Source: Ferdinandcohnia humi_A (GTDB lineage Bacteria > Bacillota > Bacilli > Bacillales > Bacillaceae_L). From it: DNA of 64,000 nt. A model generated the notes under the pieces. That model had not been told where the DNA came from. It did not search any database and saw only the letters and a list, made by a program, of their open reading frames with translations. The position numbers and the translations under genes are program-made. Below are positions 25,863 through 34,891 of this stretch, in pieces (positions within the stretch are counted from its first letter, which is position 1; each line of letters begins with the position of its first letter). The DNA lies in assembly GCA_047608075.1 (NCBI GenBank), contig JBLKRX010000007.1, positions 115,224-179,223 on the forward strand, written 5' to 3'.

Positions 25863-26606
25863 ATGATTACCTTTTCTTTAGAGAAGTCCAGGGTTGAAAA
25901 TCAGTTTTTATGGCTTGATTATAATCATCAATATCTGAAGGAACTTCGGGATAGATATAGTTTAGGTAACTTGGTTAATGGTGAAATGAATGATTTAACA
26001 AAAGTAGAAGCAGTAATGAATTGGGTAAATTGTTTATGGGAGCATAATGGTGAAAATGAACCTAATCGATTTGACCCATTATATATTTTAGAGCGAGTAT
26101 CAAAAGGCAACCAATTTAGGTGTGTTGAATTTTCGGTGGTTCTTAATGGGTGCTTGAATGCTTTGGGGCTAAGTTCAAGAATATTATCGTTAAAAACGCA
26201 AGATTGTGAAACCAGGGAATATGGAGCAGGTCACGTTGTTGTAGAGACTTTTATTCCTGAATTAAATAAGTGGAAAATGGCAGACCCCCAATTTAATTTA
26301 GTACCTTATAGAAACACTCAACCTTTAAATGCTGTTGAATTAGCCTTGAGTAGCAAGGATTCTGTCGATATAAAGCAATCATTTACTAATAGTTTTTCAT
26401 ACTACGACTGGATTTCACCTTACTTATTCTATTTCACTATCAATTTTGATAACAGAGTAAACGATGAGCGTTCCTATAAAGAAAAAGAACAATTAATGTT
26501 AGTTCCATTAGGTGCTCAGTTCCCTAAAGTATTCCAACGTGTACACTCAATTGGTAACATTGAGTACACACATTCACTAAACAGATTTTATCTAAGTCCG
26601 ATTTAA
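25863..26606 (+). CDS. Transglutaminase-like (papain-fold) domain protein
   Basis: 247 residues. The catalytic triad of the transglutaminase/cysteine-protease-like fold is visible: Cys87 in 'NQFRCVEFSVVLNGCL', His124 in 'YGAGHVVVETF' and Asp141 in 'WKMADPQFN'. The order and spacing match the Transglut_core pattern. There is no signal peptide, so it is probably cytosolic. The bacterial members act as proteases, peptide N-glycanase-like enzymes or cross-linkers; the role is unknown here. The ATG at 25863 follows AGGGGATAATAA. Confidence 0.75.
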   Translation: MITFSLEKSRVENQFLWLDYNHQYLKELRDRYSLGNLVNGEMNDLTKVEAVMNWVNCLWEHNGENEPNRFDPLYILERVSKGNQFRCVEFSVVLNGCLNALGLSSRILSLKTQDCETREYGAGHVVVETFIPELNKWKMADPQFNLVPYRNTQPLNAVELALSSKDSVDIKQSFTNSFSYYDWISPYLFYFTINFDNRVNDERSYKEKEQLMLVPLGAQFPKVFQRVHSIGNIEYTHSLNRFYLSPI

Positions 26607-26642
26607 AAGGAACGGTTATTCGCCTAAAAGGTTTCAACAAAC

Positions 26643-26716
26643 TGTGTGAAGAAATGTACTTAAAATATCGGGTGCTATCCTTCAAAAAGGAGAAGTTCTC
26701 TTTCTTGTTGAAGTTA
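26643..26716 (+). repeat. Dispersed intergenic repeat, copy B
   Basis: GAAATGTACTTAAAATATCG GGTGC, an internal AAGGAGAAG-type stem, and a TTTCTTGTTGAAGTTATTAT end. It lies after the transglutaminase-like gene in a 380-bp gap that has no other recognisable gene. Confidence 0.65.
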
Positions 26717-26986
26717 TTATACTAAGGAAGCAGGTAAGTTAAACTAGAAACTCGTAAATTTACTCATCATATACAATAATTTTTGAAGAGTAATCAAAAA
26801 ATAAAAATAACACCAAGAAACGATCAACAACTGAAAGTTTAACTAACCCTAATATGTCCAAAGAACCAGTCACATCAACTGGGAATAAACTAGACCAATT
26901 ACATTTCACAAGGTTAAAGGCAACCCCCTTGATATGAAAGGTTCTTTTCTAGAGATTGTGTGTACTAAGAAATAAAAAACAAGAAA

Positions 26987-27583
26987 TCACTTTATACTAC
27001 TGGATATAAACATTGAGGCATCTTGATTCATAAAAATACGATTACCATGATAGAATGTCTTAATTTCAATTGATTTAAATCCAACTTCGGATAATCTTTT
27101 TTTCAGTTCTTCATGCGAAAAACCGTTATGAACTTTCGGATGATGTATTTTATCGTTTTTGTCAAAATCAATAATAATTAGCTTGCCACCATTATTTAAA
27201 ATGTTGAACATTTCTTGTAAAATTTTTTTAGTATCCGGAATATGAAGAAGGACTAGTGACATTAAAACTATGTCTGCCTTAAGTACAGGAGTTTCTTGAG
27301 TAAAATCTGAATAAAGCACTTTTGAGTTGGTAATTCCTTTGTGAGAAATTTTAGCTTTCGCAACCTCCAACATTTGTTTTGAAGAATCTACCAACAAAAT
27401 AGAATCAACTAAATCTGATAATTCCAAACTAATTAGACCAGTACCACTCCCATAGTCAATTAAAGATTTTGATTTACTATTTCGTATTTCTGGTCTAACT
27501 TCCTTAACTATAACTTTAGCTAATTCAATTCTTTCTTCTGTATCATATCTTTTTGCCATCTGTTCAAAAACGTTATTTTCCAT
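26987..27583 (-). CDS. Class I SAM-dependent methyltransferase
   Basis: 198 residues. 'SLIDYGSGTGLISLEL' (motif I), 'ILLVDSSKQML' (acidic residue for the ribose), 'ADIVLMSLVLLHIPDTKKIL' and 'LNNGGKLIIIDFD' give the Methyltransf_12/25 fold. The segment 'VHNGFSHEELKKRLSEVGF' resembles UbiE/menaquinone-type small methyltransferases. The substrate is unknown. GGGGAGTGAAAT precedes the ATG. It is a single gene on the reverse strand. Confidence 0.85.
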   Translation of the reverse strand: MENNVFEQMAKRYDTEERIELAKVIVKEVRPEIRNSKSKSLIDYGSGTGLISLELSDLVDSILLVDSSKQMLEVAKAKISHKGITNSKVLYSDFTQETPVLKADIVLMSLVLLHIPDTKKILQEMFNILNNGGKLIIIDFDKNDKIHHPKVHNGFSHEELKKRLSEVGFKSIEIKTFYHGNRIFMNQDASMFISSSIK

Positions 27584-28067
27584 ATTTCACTCCCCTATTT
27601 ATTAAAAATTATTGCTGCATAGTGGTCATTATAGCAAAAATCAAAACCTTAAGGGACCGTTCTCCCTTCAACCCCTTTCGTAAAGACCCCGTCGGGCTCG
27701 GAAAGTCTACATAATCAATCTTACGCCTAGCCATAAACCAAATAAATATAAACTATCCCCTAAACGATGCAAAATATTCGTTTTTGGGTCACTTCAATTT
27801 CTTAACTTGATAGGCATGGGTAATTTGCCTATTACAGATTTTTTCAATGGGAGAATAAATTCAATGAATTAGTAAAAAACTTCCCTTTTAAATATTAATT
27901 ATAAAAGAGCTTCTTATTAGGCTAACGGTTGCTAATCTTCAAGAAGACGCATCTTTTTTTGCAGGCTTGTTTAATAGGAAAATACAAAGTTTTGTGAGAC
28001 TGGAAAATATGTATATAAAAAATGAAGTATGTTAAATTGGATATAGAAAATAGTTGGAGGGGTTATT
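27584..28067. other. Intergenic region, 484 bp, with repeat copy E
   Basis: It holds a diverged copy of the dispersed repeat at about 27916-27962 (TTAGGCTAACGGTTGCTAAT, then a GAAGACGCATC-type stem and a T run). The rest is AT-rich with no gene seen. Both divergent promoters (methyltransferase and zinc-ribbon protein) must lie here. Confidence 0.45.
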
Positions 28068-28358
28068 TTGACATCAGGAAAAAGTTTAAGGGTTTGTGAA
28101 AAAGGACATAAGTACTACAAAAGTAGTGATTGTCCAAGTTGCCCAACTTGTAATAAAGAGAATAAACCTGAAAGTGGCTTCCTATCAAAACTAAGTTCAC
28201 CTGCTAGAAATGCCTTAGTTCACGAAGGGATTGACACTTTGCAAAAACTCTCAAAGTGCACCGAAATAGAAATTCTAAAAATGCATGGTATTGGGCCAGC
28301 TTCCTTACCAATTTTAAGAACTTCATTAGAAGAACAAGGTTTATCATTTAAAGGATAA
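28068..28358 (+). CDS. Small zinc-ribbon plus RNA-polymerase-alpha-CTD-like protein
   Basis: 96 residues. The N-terminal part has Cys10, His14, Cys22, Cys25 and Cys28 ('CEKGHKYYKSSDCPSCPTC'), a compact zinc-knuckle-like cluster. The C-terminal part (43-92, 'LSSPARNALVHEGIDTLQKL' and 'IEILKMHGIGPASLPILRTS') is the helix-hairpin-helix fold of the RNA polymerase alpha C-terminal domain. Such stand-alone proteins are common in Bacillales, often annotated 'RNA polymerase alpha subunit C-terminal domain-containing'. It could bind DNA or RNA polymerase. The start is TTG at 28068 after GGAGGGG. Confidence 0.75.
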   Translation: MTSGKSLRVCEKGHKYYKSSDCPSCPTCNKENKPESGFLSKLSSPARNALVHEGIDTLQKLSKCTEIEILKMHGIGPASLPILRTSLEEQGLSFKG

Positions 28359-28388
28359 TATTGTGTTTTCCTATTAATTGCAACATAG

Positions 28389-28466
28389 ATTGTGAAATAG
28401 TTGTACGTAAAGTAACGGGTGCTAGCGTTTAAGAGCTGAGCTGCGAAGTAGCAGCTTTTTCTTGTT
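28389..28466 (+). repeat. Dispersed intergenic repeat, copy C
   Basis: GTGAAATAGTTGTACGTAAA, then GTAACGGGTGCTAGC, a GAGCTGAGCTGCGAAGTAGC hairpin, and a CTTTTTCTTGTTCAACTTAA end. It starts 30 bp after the zinc-ribbon gene and may also act as its terminator. Confidence 0.7.
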
Positions 28467-28549
28467 CAACTTAAGAAAGTTGATTTGTGGATTACCATAT
28501 TTAAACTAAACTATATGGTGCATTAGTTGAAAAGGATAGGAAATTAAGT

Positions 28550-28585
28550 AACAGTTTAGTTTATTATGAACTAAACTGTTTTTTT
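28550..28585 (+). terminator. Intrinsic terminator
   Basis: AACAGTTTAGTT (28550-28561) and AACTAAACTGTT (28569-28580), a perfect 12-bp stem followed by T. It is a strong forward terminator about 190 bp after the nearest forward gene. Confidence 0.8.
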
Positions 28586-28752
28586 AGAAAAAGTGCATCC
28601 CACTTTGGAGGGAATTCTGGAACACATTTTTAGTTACATGTAAGTTTACGAATTCAAGTTTTTTAACTGGTATCCGAACCAGCCATATTTACAACGATTA
28701 TTTTCCTTTATGATGCTCTCAAATCCCCCATTCAACTTCCCTCTGTTTTCTA

Positions 28753-29667
28753 TTAAATTTTATACCCGTTTGTTTGAAGTAAATTAAAAAATACGTCCAC
28801 AACTTCAGGGTCAAATTGGGTTCCTTTGTTTTTACAAATCTCGTTTATCGTATGTTCCATTTCCAGTTCATCTCGATAGATACGTTTTGATGTCATAGCA
28901 TCAAAGGAGTCGGCAACGGCAACGATTCTAGCCGCCAATGGGATTTCGTCTCCTTTTAATCCCTCTGGATAGCCTGTCCCGTCATATCTTTCGTGATGAT
29001 GTAACACAATATCGAGAACCCCATTTTGGTTAAAGGTTGCAACATGCTTAATAATATTGTATCCAATCGTTGGGTGGTTTTTAATAACGTTATATTCATC
29101 AATGGTTAGCTTTTCTTTTTTATTTAAAATCCGCTCTGGAATACCTATTTTTCCAATATCATGAAGCAGACAGCCAATCCGTATATGCTCGCACAAGTGC
29201 TTTGACAACTTCATTTCCTCCGCTATTTTGACTGCATATTTCGCTACGTTTTCTGAATGATGCAACGTATACGCATCTCTTGAATCCAATGTATTAGCAA
29301 GGGCCATCGTCAATTCCACTTGACTTTCCTTCACTTTTTGTACGTATTTCATAAGCTCCAACGATATAAAGGTGATTAATAAATAGGTAACTAAATAAAC
29401 GAGAAAATTTATGATACTTGGATCGAAATCTGGTATGAGAAAAAATCGACATACGACTACCAAAACCGTAAAAAAAATGATGAACCAAGCAGGCTTGTTA
29501 TAAAACCCAATTCCTAAGAATACTGCAGCTAAAATGTATAAAATATAAAAATTGCTGTCATTTTGGGTAATAACACTATTTAGAACTAAGCTTATAAGTA
29601 ATAGAAAATAAAAGCCGTAACGAAAGTAAGAGGGGTGATTCAAGCAATTACCAATTCTTGTATACAT
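28753..29667 (-). CDS. HD-GYP domain protein (putative cyclic-di-GMP phosphodiesterase)
   Basis: 304 residues. There are about five N-terminal membrane helices (15-120), then a complete HD-GYP domain: 'HSENVAKYAVKIAEEM', the metal motif 'LLHDIGKIGIPERIL', 'KNHPTIGYNII', 'VLHHHERYDGTGYPEGLKGD' with the GYP element, and 'ARIVAVADSFDAMTS'. All expected metal ligands are present, so it should be active against c-di-GMP or a related cyclic dinucleotide. AGGAGG lies only 4 nt before the ATG at 29667, which is close; the frame is open to 29691 without a better site. Confidence 0.87.
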   Translation of the reverse strand: MYTRIGNCLNHPSYFRYGFYFLLLISLVLNSVITQNDSNFYILYILAAVFLGIGFYNKPAWFIIFFTVLVVVCRFFLIPDFDPSIINFLVYLVTYLLITFISLELMKYVQKVKESQVELTMALANTLDSRDAYTLHHSENVAKYAVKIAEEMKLSKHLCEHIRIGCLLHDIGKIGIPERILNKKEKLTIDEYNVIKNHPTIGYNIIKHVATFNQNGVLDIVLHHHERYDGTGYPEGLKGDEIPLAARIVAVADSFDAMTSKRIYRDELEMEHTINEICKNKGTQFDPEVVDVFFNLLQTNGYKI

Positions 29668-29974
29668 AGTTCCTCCTGATGGTACCTTCATTCCCTAATC
29701 AAAGTACAATAGCCTGTACATTCCCTTTATATCCTTGTATTCATTCTTCCATTGGTATCCCAAACTTAGGATAATCTCCTCTACTATATTTCCCAAAACC
29801 TAAAAAATCTTGTGTTTCTTTTTATTTTGCTAGTGATTTAATCCCAAAATTATAAAATTTACGTACTTCCGTTCCCAATCTCTCAAGAAAACCTATTGCA
29901 TTCTTTACCTCCAAAAAGGAAACATTAACTCTAAATAATATCTGACCTATATATCAAAAAATGGAGGTTGTATC

Positions 29975-30589
29975 ATGGCTAAGAAGAAAGATAAATTTTT
30001 TACTCATTTAATTAACATTTCTTCAAACTTAAAAGAAAGTGCAGACTACTTTGCGGACTATAAAATTAATAATGTTGATGATTTGAAGATATTCTCCGAA
30101 AAAATGAAGGAGTATGAAACAAAAGGTGATAATTTCGTACATGAAATTACTCGAGACTTACATAATGCCTTTATTACCTCTATAGAACGAGAGGATATAC
30201 TGGCTCTAACGATGAGTTTAGATGATATTTTAGATGGCTTAGAAAGTACAGCAGCACTTTTTGATATGTACTCAATCATTCAAGCAGATGAGTACATGCT
30301 GAAATTTGTTGAAGCGATTAAACACTGTGCAAGTGAAATTGATAAAGCAATTGATTTATTATCCACTAAGAGCTTGCTGAAAATAAGAGATCATGCAATC
30401 AAAATTAAAGAACTTGAGTCTCAATGCGACAACATCTTACGTCATTCAATTAAACATCTATTTGACGTAGAGAAAGACCCTATTCGAATTATCCAGTACA
30501 AAGAAATATATGAGGAATTAGAAGAAATCGCCGATTACTGCCAAGCAATAGCAAATACATTTGAGACAATTATTATGAAAAATGTATAA
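29975..30589 (+). CDS. DUF47/PhoU-like Pit accessory protein
   Basis: 204 residues, all-helical PhoU-like (DUF47, TIGR00153-type) cytosolic protein: 'FFTHLINISSNLKESADYFADY', 'ETKGDNFVHEITRDLHNAFITSIEREDILAL'. DUF47 genes are nearly always directly upstream of a Pit phosphate transporter, as here (56 bp), and modulate it. TGGAGGTTGTATC precedes the ATG. Confidence 0.9.
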   Translation: MAKKKDKFFTHLINISSNLKESADYFADYKINNVDDLKIFSEKMKEYETKGDNFVHEITRDLHNAFITSIEREDILALTMSLDDILDGLESTAALFDMYSIIQADEYMLKFVEAIKHCASEIDKAIDLLSTKSLLKIRDHAIKIKELESQCDNILRHSIKHLFDVEKDPIRIIQYKEIYEELEEIADYCQAIANTFETIIMKNV

Positions 30590-30645
30590 TAATCAATCCA
30601 GCTCTGAGAAGTACAACTTCTCAATTCCTTTCATAGGAGGTTCCC

Positions 30646-31632
30646 ATGACAACTATCATTATCATTGTTATACTTGCATTAATTTTTGAATTTATAAATG
30701 GGTTTCATGATACTGCGAATGCAATCGCAATGTCTGTCTCGACAAAAGCTCTGTCTCCTCGTTTTGCCGTAATTTATGCGGGGGTATTAAATTTTTTTGG
30801 TGCACTCGTATCACAAGCCGTAGCAAAATCGATCGGAGGAAAGATTGCAGATCCCTTTCAAATTGAAAATGGATTGTTAATCGTTATCGCTGCTCTTATT
30901 GCAGCAATCTTTTGGAATCTTTTTACATGGTATTTCGGGATACCTTCCTCCTCTTCACATACACTAATCGGATCCGTTGCAGGTGCTGTTATTTTTGGTT
31001 CTGGATTGGGTTCAATTAACTGGGAAGGATTTACCGATATTATTAAAGCCTTACTCATTTCTCCATTTCTCGCTTTTGGTGTCGGTTTTATCTTAATGAA
31101 GGTACTTGCCATCATTTTCAAAAATGCAAATCCAACTCGTGCAACACGTAGCTTTAGAGGATTTCAAGTCATAGCATCCGGTTTAGCTGCATTTTCTCAT
31201 GGGGGAAATGATGGACAGAAAACAATGGGGATTATTGTTTTTGCATTAGTAGCAGGTGGTTTTCAAGCCACTTTAGATGTACCATTTTGGGTTCAGGTTA
31301 CCTGTGCAGCAACAATTGGGGTAGGAACAATGATTGGTGGAATGCGAATCATTAAAACTGTTGCTAAGAAAATCTTTAAAGTTAAGCCGATCAATGGATT
31401 TGCTGCAGATTTATCTTCATTTGTAGTGCTACAAGGAGCTACAATGTTAGGACTACCTGTATCAACTACACACGTGTCTTCATCATCTATACTAGGTGTC
31501 GGTTCTGCGAAGCGTTTCCGTGGAGTTAACTGGGGAGTCGCTATTCGAATTGTAACCACGTGGGTACTTACCCTACCTATATCAGCATTAATAGCTGGGT
31601 TAGTCATTTTTGTTATTAAGCTTTTTGTATAA
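30646..31632 (+). CDS. pit: PiT-family low-affinity inorganic phosphate transporter
   Basis: 328 residues, 10-12 helices, with the two inverted PiT signatures: 'FEFINGFHDTANAIAMSVSTKALSPR' near the N-terminus and 'ASGLAAFSHGGNDGQKTMGIIVFAL' near the middle, plus 'PVSTTHVSSSSILGVGSAKR' near the C-terminus. It carries metal-phosphate with protons or Na+. It is the second gene of the DUF47-pit operon, with TAGGAGG before the ATG and a terminator shortly after. Confidence 0.92.
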   Translation: MTTIIIIVILALIFEFINGFHDTANAIAMSVSTKALSPRFAVIYAGVLNFFGALVSQAVAKSIGGKIADPFQIENGLLIVIAALIAAIFWNLFTWYFGIPSSSSHTLIGSVAGAVIFGSGLGSINWEGFTDIIKALLISPFLAFGVGFILMKVLAIIFKNANPTRATRSFRGFQVIASGLAAFSHGGNDGQKTMGIIVFALVAGGFQATLDVPFWVQVTCAATIGVGTMIGGMRIIKTVAKKIFKVKPINGFAADLSSFVVLQGATMLGLPVSTTHVSSSSILGVGSAKRFRGVNWGVAIRIVTTWVLTLPISALIAGLVIFVIKLFV

Positions 31633-31672
31633 CATTAACCAAAGGATGGAATTTAAAAAAACTAACTTTAAG

Positions 31673-31697
31673 CAGGGCCATTACGGTCCTGTTTTTT
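31673..31697 (+). terminator. Intrinsic terminator after pit
   Basis: CAGGGCC / GGTCCTG with an ATTAC loop, then six T, 40 bp past the stop codon. Confidence 0.88.
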
Positions 31698-31769
31698 ATA
31701 AAATCTACCCAAATAACCTTTACTAAAGTTGATGTCCCAGTGCATTCAGGCATTTTCATAGGAATTTCT

Positions 31770-32255
31770 ATGTTTTTTGGTATATTTTTATTGGCAGGAA
31801 CCGGAGCAAACTTGTTTTTGATTTATGTAGTCGGATATACAGGAGTAGGTTTGTTTACATTTATTACGGGTATAAGTATACCAATTAGGTCTGAATGGAT
31901 TAACAAATCCTTTCAGACTGAAAAAAATTATCCAACCCTCCTTATTAAATCTATTTTCCTTTTAGCAGGTATTCTAATGATGATACGTTCCATCGACTAT
32001 TTACGTGATGTACCGTCCTATAACAAAGGTATATTTGCTGTAATACAAGGAAAACCAACCTCTGTAGAAGAATACAAAACTAAAGGAAGAATCACTGGTA
32101 TATATGTAACCATTCATCACCAGACCTTTGATTTAGACCTAGACATCTCGTCTACCTTTCCAATATATGAGAAGCTATCAGAACTAAAGAAACAACATTT
32201 TATAATCTACTATCTCCCACATTCAAAGTGGATTATTGATTACAGGATAGAGTAA
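31770..32255 (+). CDS. Small membrane protein, unknown function
   Basis: 161 residues if it starts at the ATG at 31770 (TAGGAATTTCT upstream). A GTG at 31740 would add 10 residues but has no site. Hydrophobic helices lie at about 1-20, 22-40 and 60-78, followed by a soluble C-terminal part that looks like an OB-type or SH3-type beta domain ('TKGRITGIYVTIHHQTFDLDLDIS'). The latter resembles a segment in small DUF-type membrane proteins, but I do not recognise the family. Confidence 0.6.
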   Translation: MFFGIFLLAGTGANLFLIYVVGYTGVGLFTFITGISIPIRSEWINKSFQTEKNYPTLLIKSIFLLAGILMMIRSIDYLRDVPSYNKGIFAVIQGKPTSVEEYKTKGRITGIYVTIHHQTFDLDLDISSTFPIYEKLSELKKQHFIIYYLPHSKWIIDYRIE

Positions 32256-32298
32256 GCAAAGAAAAGGGATTATCTTCTAGACAAACACACTTTTTTAC

Positions 32299-32997
32299 TT
32301 AATTTGATCCTAAAAATTCTGTTTTAAGCTTTTCTTCCTTTACTTGCCCTTCAAAATAGACTTTATATGCCTTTGCATAAGGTCTTGAACTCACTATTCT
32401 ATATACCTCTTCGTTACGATAATGAAGCGCAACACCATCATCCGTTGCATAGCCAGGTTTTATTTTGTAAGAGGCTATTAACTTCTGATAAGTAGGTCTT
32501 CTCAGTTCTTCTCCATCGTAATGTGGGCAATTACTTCCTTTTAAAAAGCCAAGGCACTTTAGCGGTTCCATTCCATTACCAAATGAATCAGTAACTCCTT
32601 CTTCAAACCAACAAATCGAACCCGCACTTATCCCCGCTAGGATAATGCCCTTTTCCCACGCAGTTTTTAATATGGAATCTACTCCCCATTCCCTCCAGAG
32701 CACTAATAAATTCTTCGTATTACCACCACCAACATAGATGATATCTTTTTCTAATAAAAAGCTTTCTATATCTCTTGTTGGAGGTTGGAATAGCGAGAGA
32801 TGGGAAGGCAGGCATTCTTGCTTTTCAAAAAAGTGATAAAATCTCGCAATGTAGTTATCTGAATCGCCGCTTGCTGTTGGTAGAAAACAAATCTTTGGAG
32901 TTGGTTTTTCAGCTTGCTTCAGGATATATAAATCTAACAATGGATTTTCTGGTTCCATGGAGAAGCCTCCACCACCAAGAGCAATTATTTGTCTCAT
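32299..32997 (-). CDS. Peptidase E-like (family S51) serine peptidase
   Basis: 233 residues. The fold and motifs match the PepE/cyanophycinase family: 'IALGGGGFSMEPENPLLDLYIL' at the N-terminus, 'IIYVGGGNTKNLL', the nucleophile elbow 'LAGISAGSICWFEEGVTDS' (GISAG at 122-126) and 'NCPHYDGEELRRP'. S51 enzymes cleave Asp-X dipeptides. The start at 32997 has AAAGGAAG; the frame extends to 33036 but without support. Confidence 0.87.
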   Translation of the reverse strand: MRQIIALGGGGFSMEPENPLLDLYILKQAEKPTPKICFLPTASGDSDNYIARFYHFFEKQECLPSHLSLFQPPTRDIESFLLEKDIIYVGGGNTKNLLVLWREWGVDSILKTAWEKGIILAGISAGSICWFEEGVTDSFGNGMEPLKCLGFLKGSNCPHYDGEELRRPTYQKLIASYKIKPGYATDDGVALHYRNEEVYRIVSSRPYAKAYKVYFEGQVKEEKLKTEFLGSN

Positions 32998-33077
32998 GGG
33001 TATTCTTCCTTTCAAATAAAGGGAAATATAGTACACGATTGACTTTTTTCCTGGTGTGATAACTTCATTCTACACCT

Positions 33078-33262
33078 TGTGAGTAACACACATGCTTTTA
33101 TAGTGTATTATAGCCTTATTCTGGAACTTATGGGTACTCACACTGCTCTGTCCTTTTAGAAATGGTCCTATTTGTCTCTTTGTGGATACTCACTTGGAGC
33201 ACTTACTGTCAGTGATGCTCCTATTCCTCTTTTTGTGGGGACTTGCTTTGCTACTCACTAAA
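33078..33262. repeat. Diverged tandem repeat, about 53-bp units
   Basis: Copies start at about 33079 (GTGAGTAACACA), 33132 (GGGTACTCAC), 33184 (GGATACTCAC) and 33238 (GGGACTTGC), i.e. every 52-54 bp, with a shared TCCTATT.GTCTCTTTGTGG tail. It resembles the array at the right end of the window in length and in the GGGYACTSAC core. It lies between pepE and the M42 peptidase gene. Confidence 0.5.
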
Positions 33263-33263
33263 T

Positions 33264-33295
33264 TAAGGCTTCCCAAAAAAAAGAAAGGGAAACCT
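33264..33295 (-). terminator. Intrinsic terminator after the M42 peptidase gene
   Basis: On the reverse strand AGGTTTCCC pairs with GGGAAGCCT (one G.U), and the T-rich sequence TTAATTT follows. Confidence 0.6.
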
Positions 33296-33315
33296 AAAGT
33301 AGATTTCCCTATATC

Positions 33316-34402
33316 TTAATATGTAAAGCTTTTCAACTGATTGACTGTTGTACTATTTAATTTTTTTATAACTTCAACAAACAAGGTAACGGTAGCCTCG
33401 AAGTCATCATAATGAATAATCCCAGCACTACTATGAATATACCTGGTCGGTATTGTTAAAGCTAGCGATGGAACTCCAGAGCTTATTGTGTGAATACTAC
33501 CTGCATCTGTACCCCCATATCCTGCAGCTTCTGGCTGATACGGAATATTATTTTCTTCAGCTACATCCATTACAAGATTACGCAATCCTTCATGAGCAAT
33601 CATCGTTTTATCCATTAAAAAGAGCTGTGGCCCTTTTCCGATTTTACTAGTTGCTTCACTTGGTGAAATACCTGGTGTATCCCCCGCTACTCCAACATCA
33701 ATTGCGATCGCGATATCTGGCTGTATCATTTGAGCAGCTGTTTGAGCTCCTCGTAATCCAACCTCCTCCTGTACAGTTCCAACTCCATATACATGATTTT
33801 CATGCGTCTCATTCTGTAATCGCTTGAATACTTCAATTACAATTGCACATCCAATTCGATTATCCCATGCTTTTGCCATTAGTAGTTTAGGATTTTTCAT
33901 AACCGTAAAAGGACATATTGGTACTACAAAATCTCCAGGTTTTACCCCAAATTCCATCGCTTCATCTCGACTTGCTGCACCAATATCAATAAACATATCC
34001 TTCTTTTCAATAGGCTTTTTTTGATCAACAGAAGTAAGTAGATGTGGAGGTTTCGACCCCACAACTCCTTCGATGATACCAGTCCGAGTAACAACAGATA
34101 CCCGTTGCGCTAGCATCACTTGTTCCCACCAGCCACCTAGCGGAATAAAACGAAGAAATCCATCATCAGTAATTTGTGAAACCATATACCCAACTTCATC
34201 TAAATGGCCTGCAATCATGATTTTAGGTCCAGTAGCATTTCCTTTTTTACAAGCAATCAGACTTCCCAAATTATCGGTCTATAGAATCAACATAAGGGCT
34301 AATCCATTTCTTCATTACTTCTCTAGGTCTAGATTCAAACCCGACTGCACCCGGTGCATCAGTAAGTTCTTTAAACATTGAAAGAATTTCAGCATGAACC
34401 AT
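33316..34402 (-). pseudogene. M42-family metallopeptidase with an N-terminal frameshift
   Basis: From the ATG at 34402 (GGAGGTTCTTCA before it) the frame reads MVHAEILSMFKELTDAPGAV, continues to '...KKWISPYVDSID' and ends at TAA 34271-34273. The other frame starts in the very next codons as DNLGSLIACKKGN and continues without a break through a complete M42 catalytic domain: 'MIAGHLDEVG', 'LLMAKAWDNRIG', 'VGTVQEEVGLRG', 'IAIDVG', 'IPTRYIHSSAGIIH'. The lesion is at about 34274-34279. All metal ligands are present, so the gene is one small indel from intact. M42 enzymes are dodecameric aminopeptidases. Confidence 0.88.
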
Positions 34403-34499
34403 TGAAGAACCTCCTCTTTTCTAAAACGACTAGTCAGTTTATATGATTTATTATAAAAAAAGAATAATAGATTAGCAATACTAAAGTTTTCGACATAAA

Positions 34500-34534
34500 A
34501 AAATAAAAAAGCTTTGTCCACCAAGTGACAAAGC
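34500..34534 (-). terminator. Intrinsic terminator of the 71-residue protein gene
   Basis: GCTTTGTC (34511-34518) / GACAAAGC (34527-34534), then a T-rich run on the reverse strand. Confidence 0.85.
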
Positions 34535-34554
34535 CCAGTTGAAGATATGTAGAT

Positions 34555-34770
34555 TTAGTAATCCCTATTTTCCACTTCTTTTAGTGAAGCGGTTGGTGCA
34601 AGATCATCTTCTCCAGGTTTTTGAAAGCCCTTGTCTAATCTTCCAGCATTTTCAATGTCCCCAGATGCCGTATAACCAGCGATTTCGATATTGGAGGTTG
34701 TTCCGTAGAAGCCCATTCCACCTAATCTTGCATTTATATTTTCCTCTTTTTGCTCATTTTGTTTATCCAT
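34555..34770 (-). CDS. Small hydrophilic protein, unknown function
   Basis: 71 residues, Gly/Asp/Glu/Asn-rich, no Cys, no membrane segment: an N-terminal 'MDKQNEQKEENINARLGGMG' then 'EIAGYTASGDIENAGRLDKG'. GAGGTGG lies 5 nt before the ATG, and a good terminator follows, so it is a real gene. The composition suggests an unstructured spore or stress protein, but I recognise no family. Confidence 0.65.
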   Translation of the reverse strand: MDKQNEQKEENINARLGGMGFYGTTSNIEIAGYTASGDIENAGRLDKGFQKPGEDDLAPTASLKEVENRDY

Positions 34771-34891
34771 ATTAACCACCTCAATAGTAATATAACCAAC
34801 GTAGCAAAAAATATAGATAAAATACGTTCACTATTTCTCTGGCCATGTACAAATTAGGGATTGAGGTAAGATTGTGATGTAAAAATTAACA

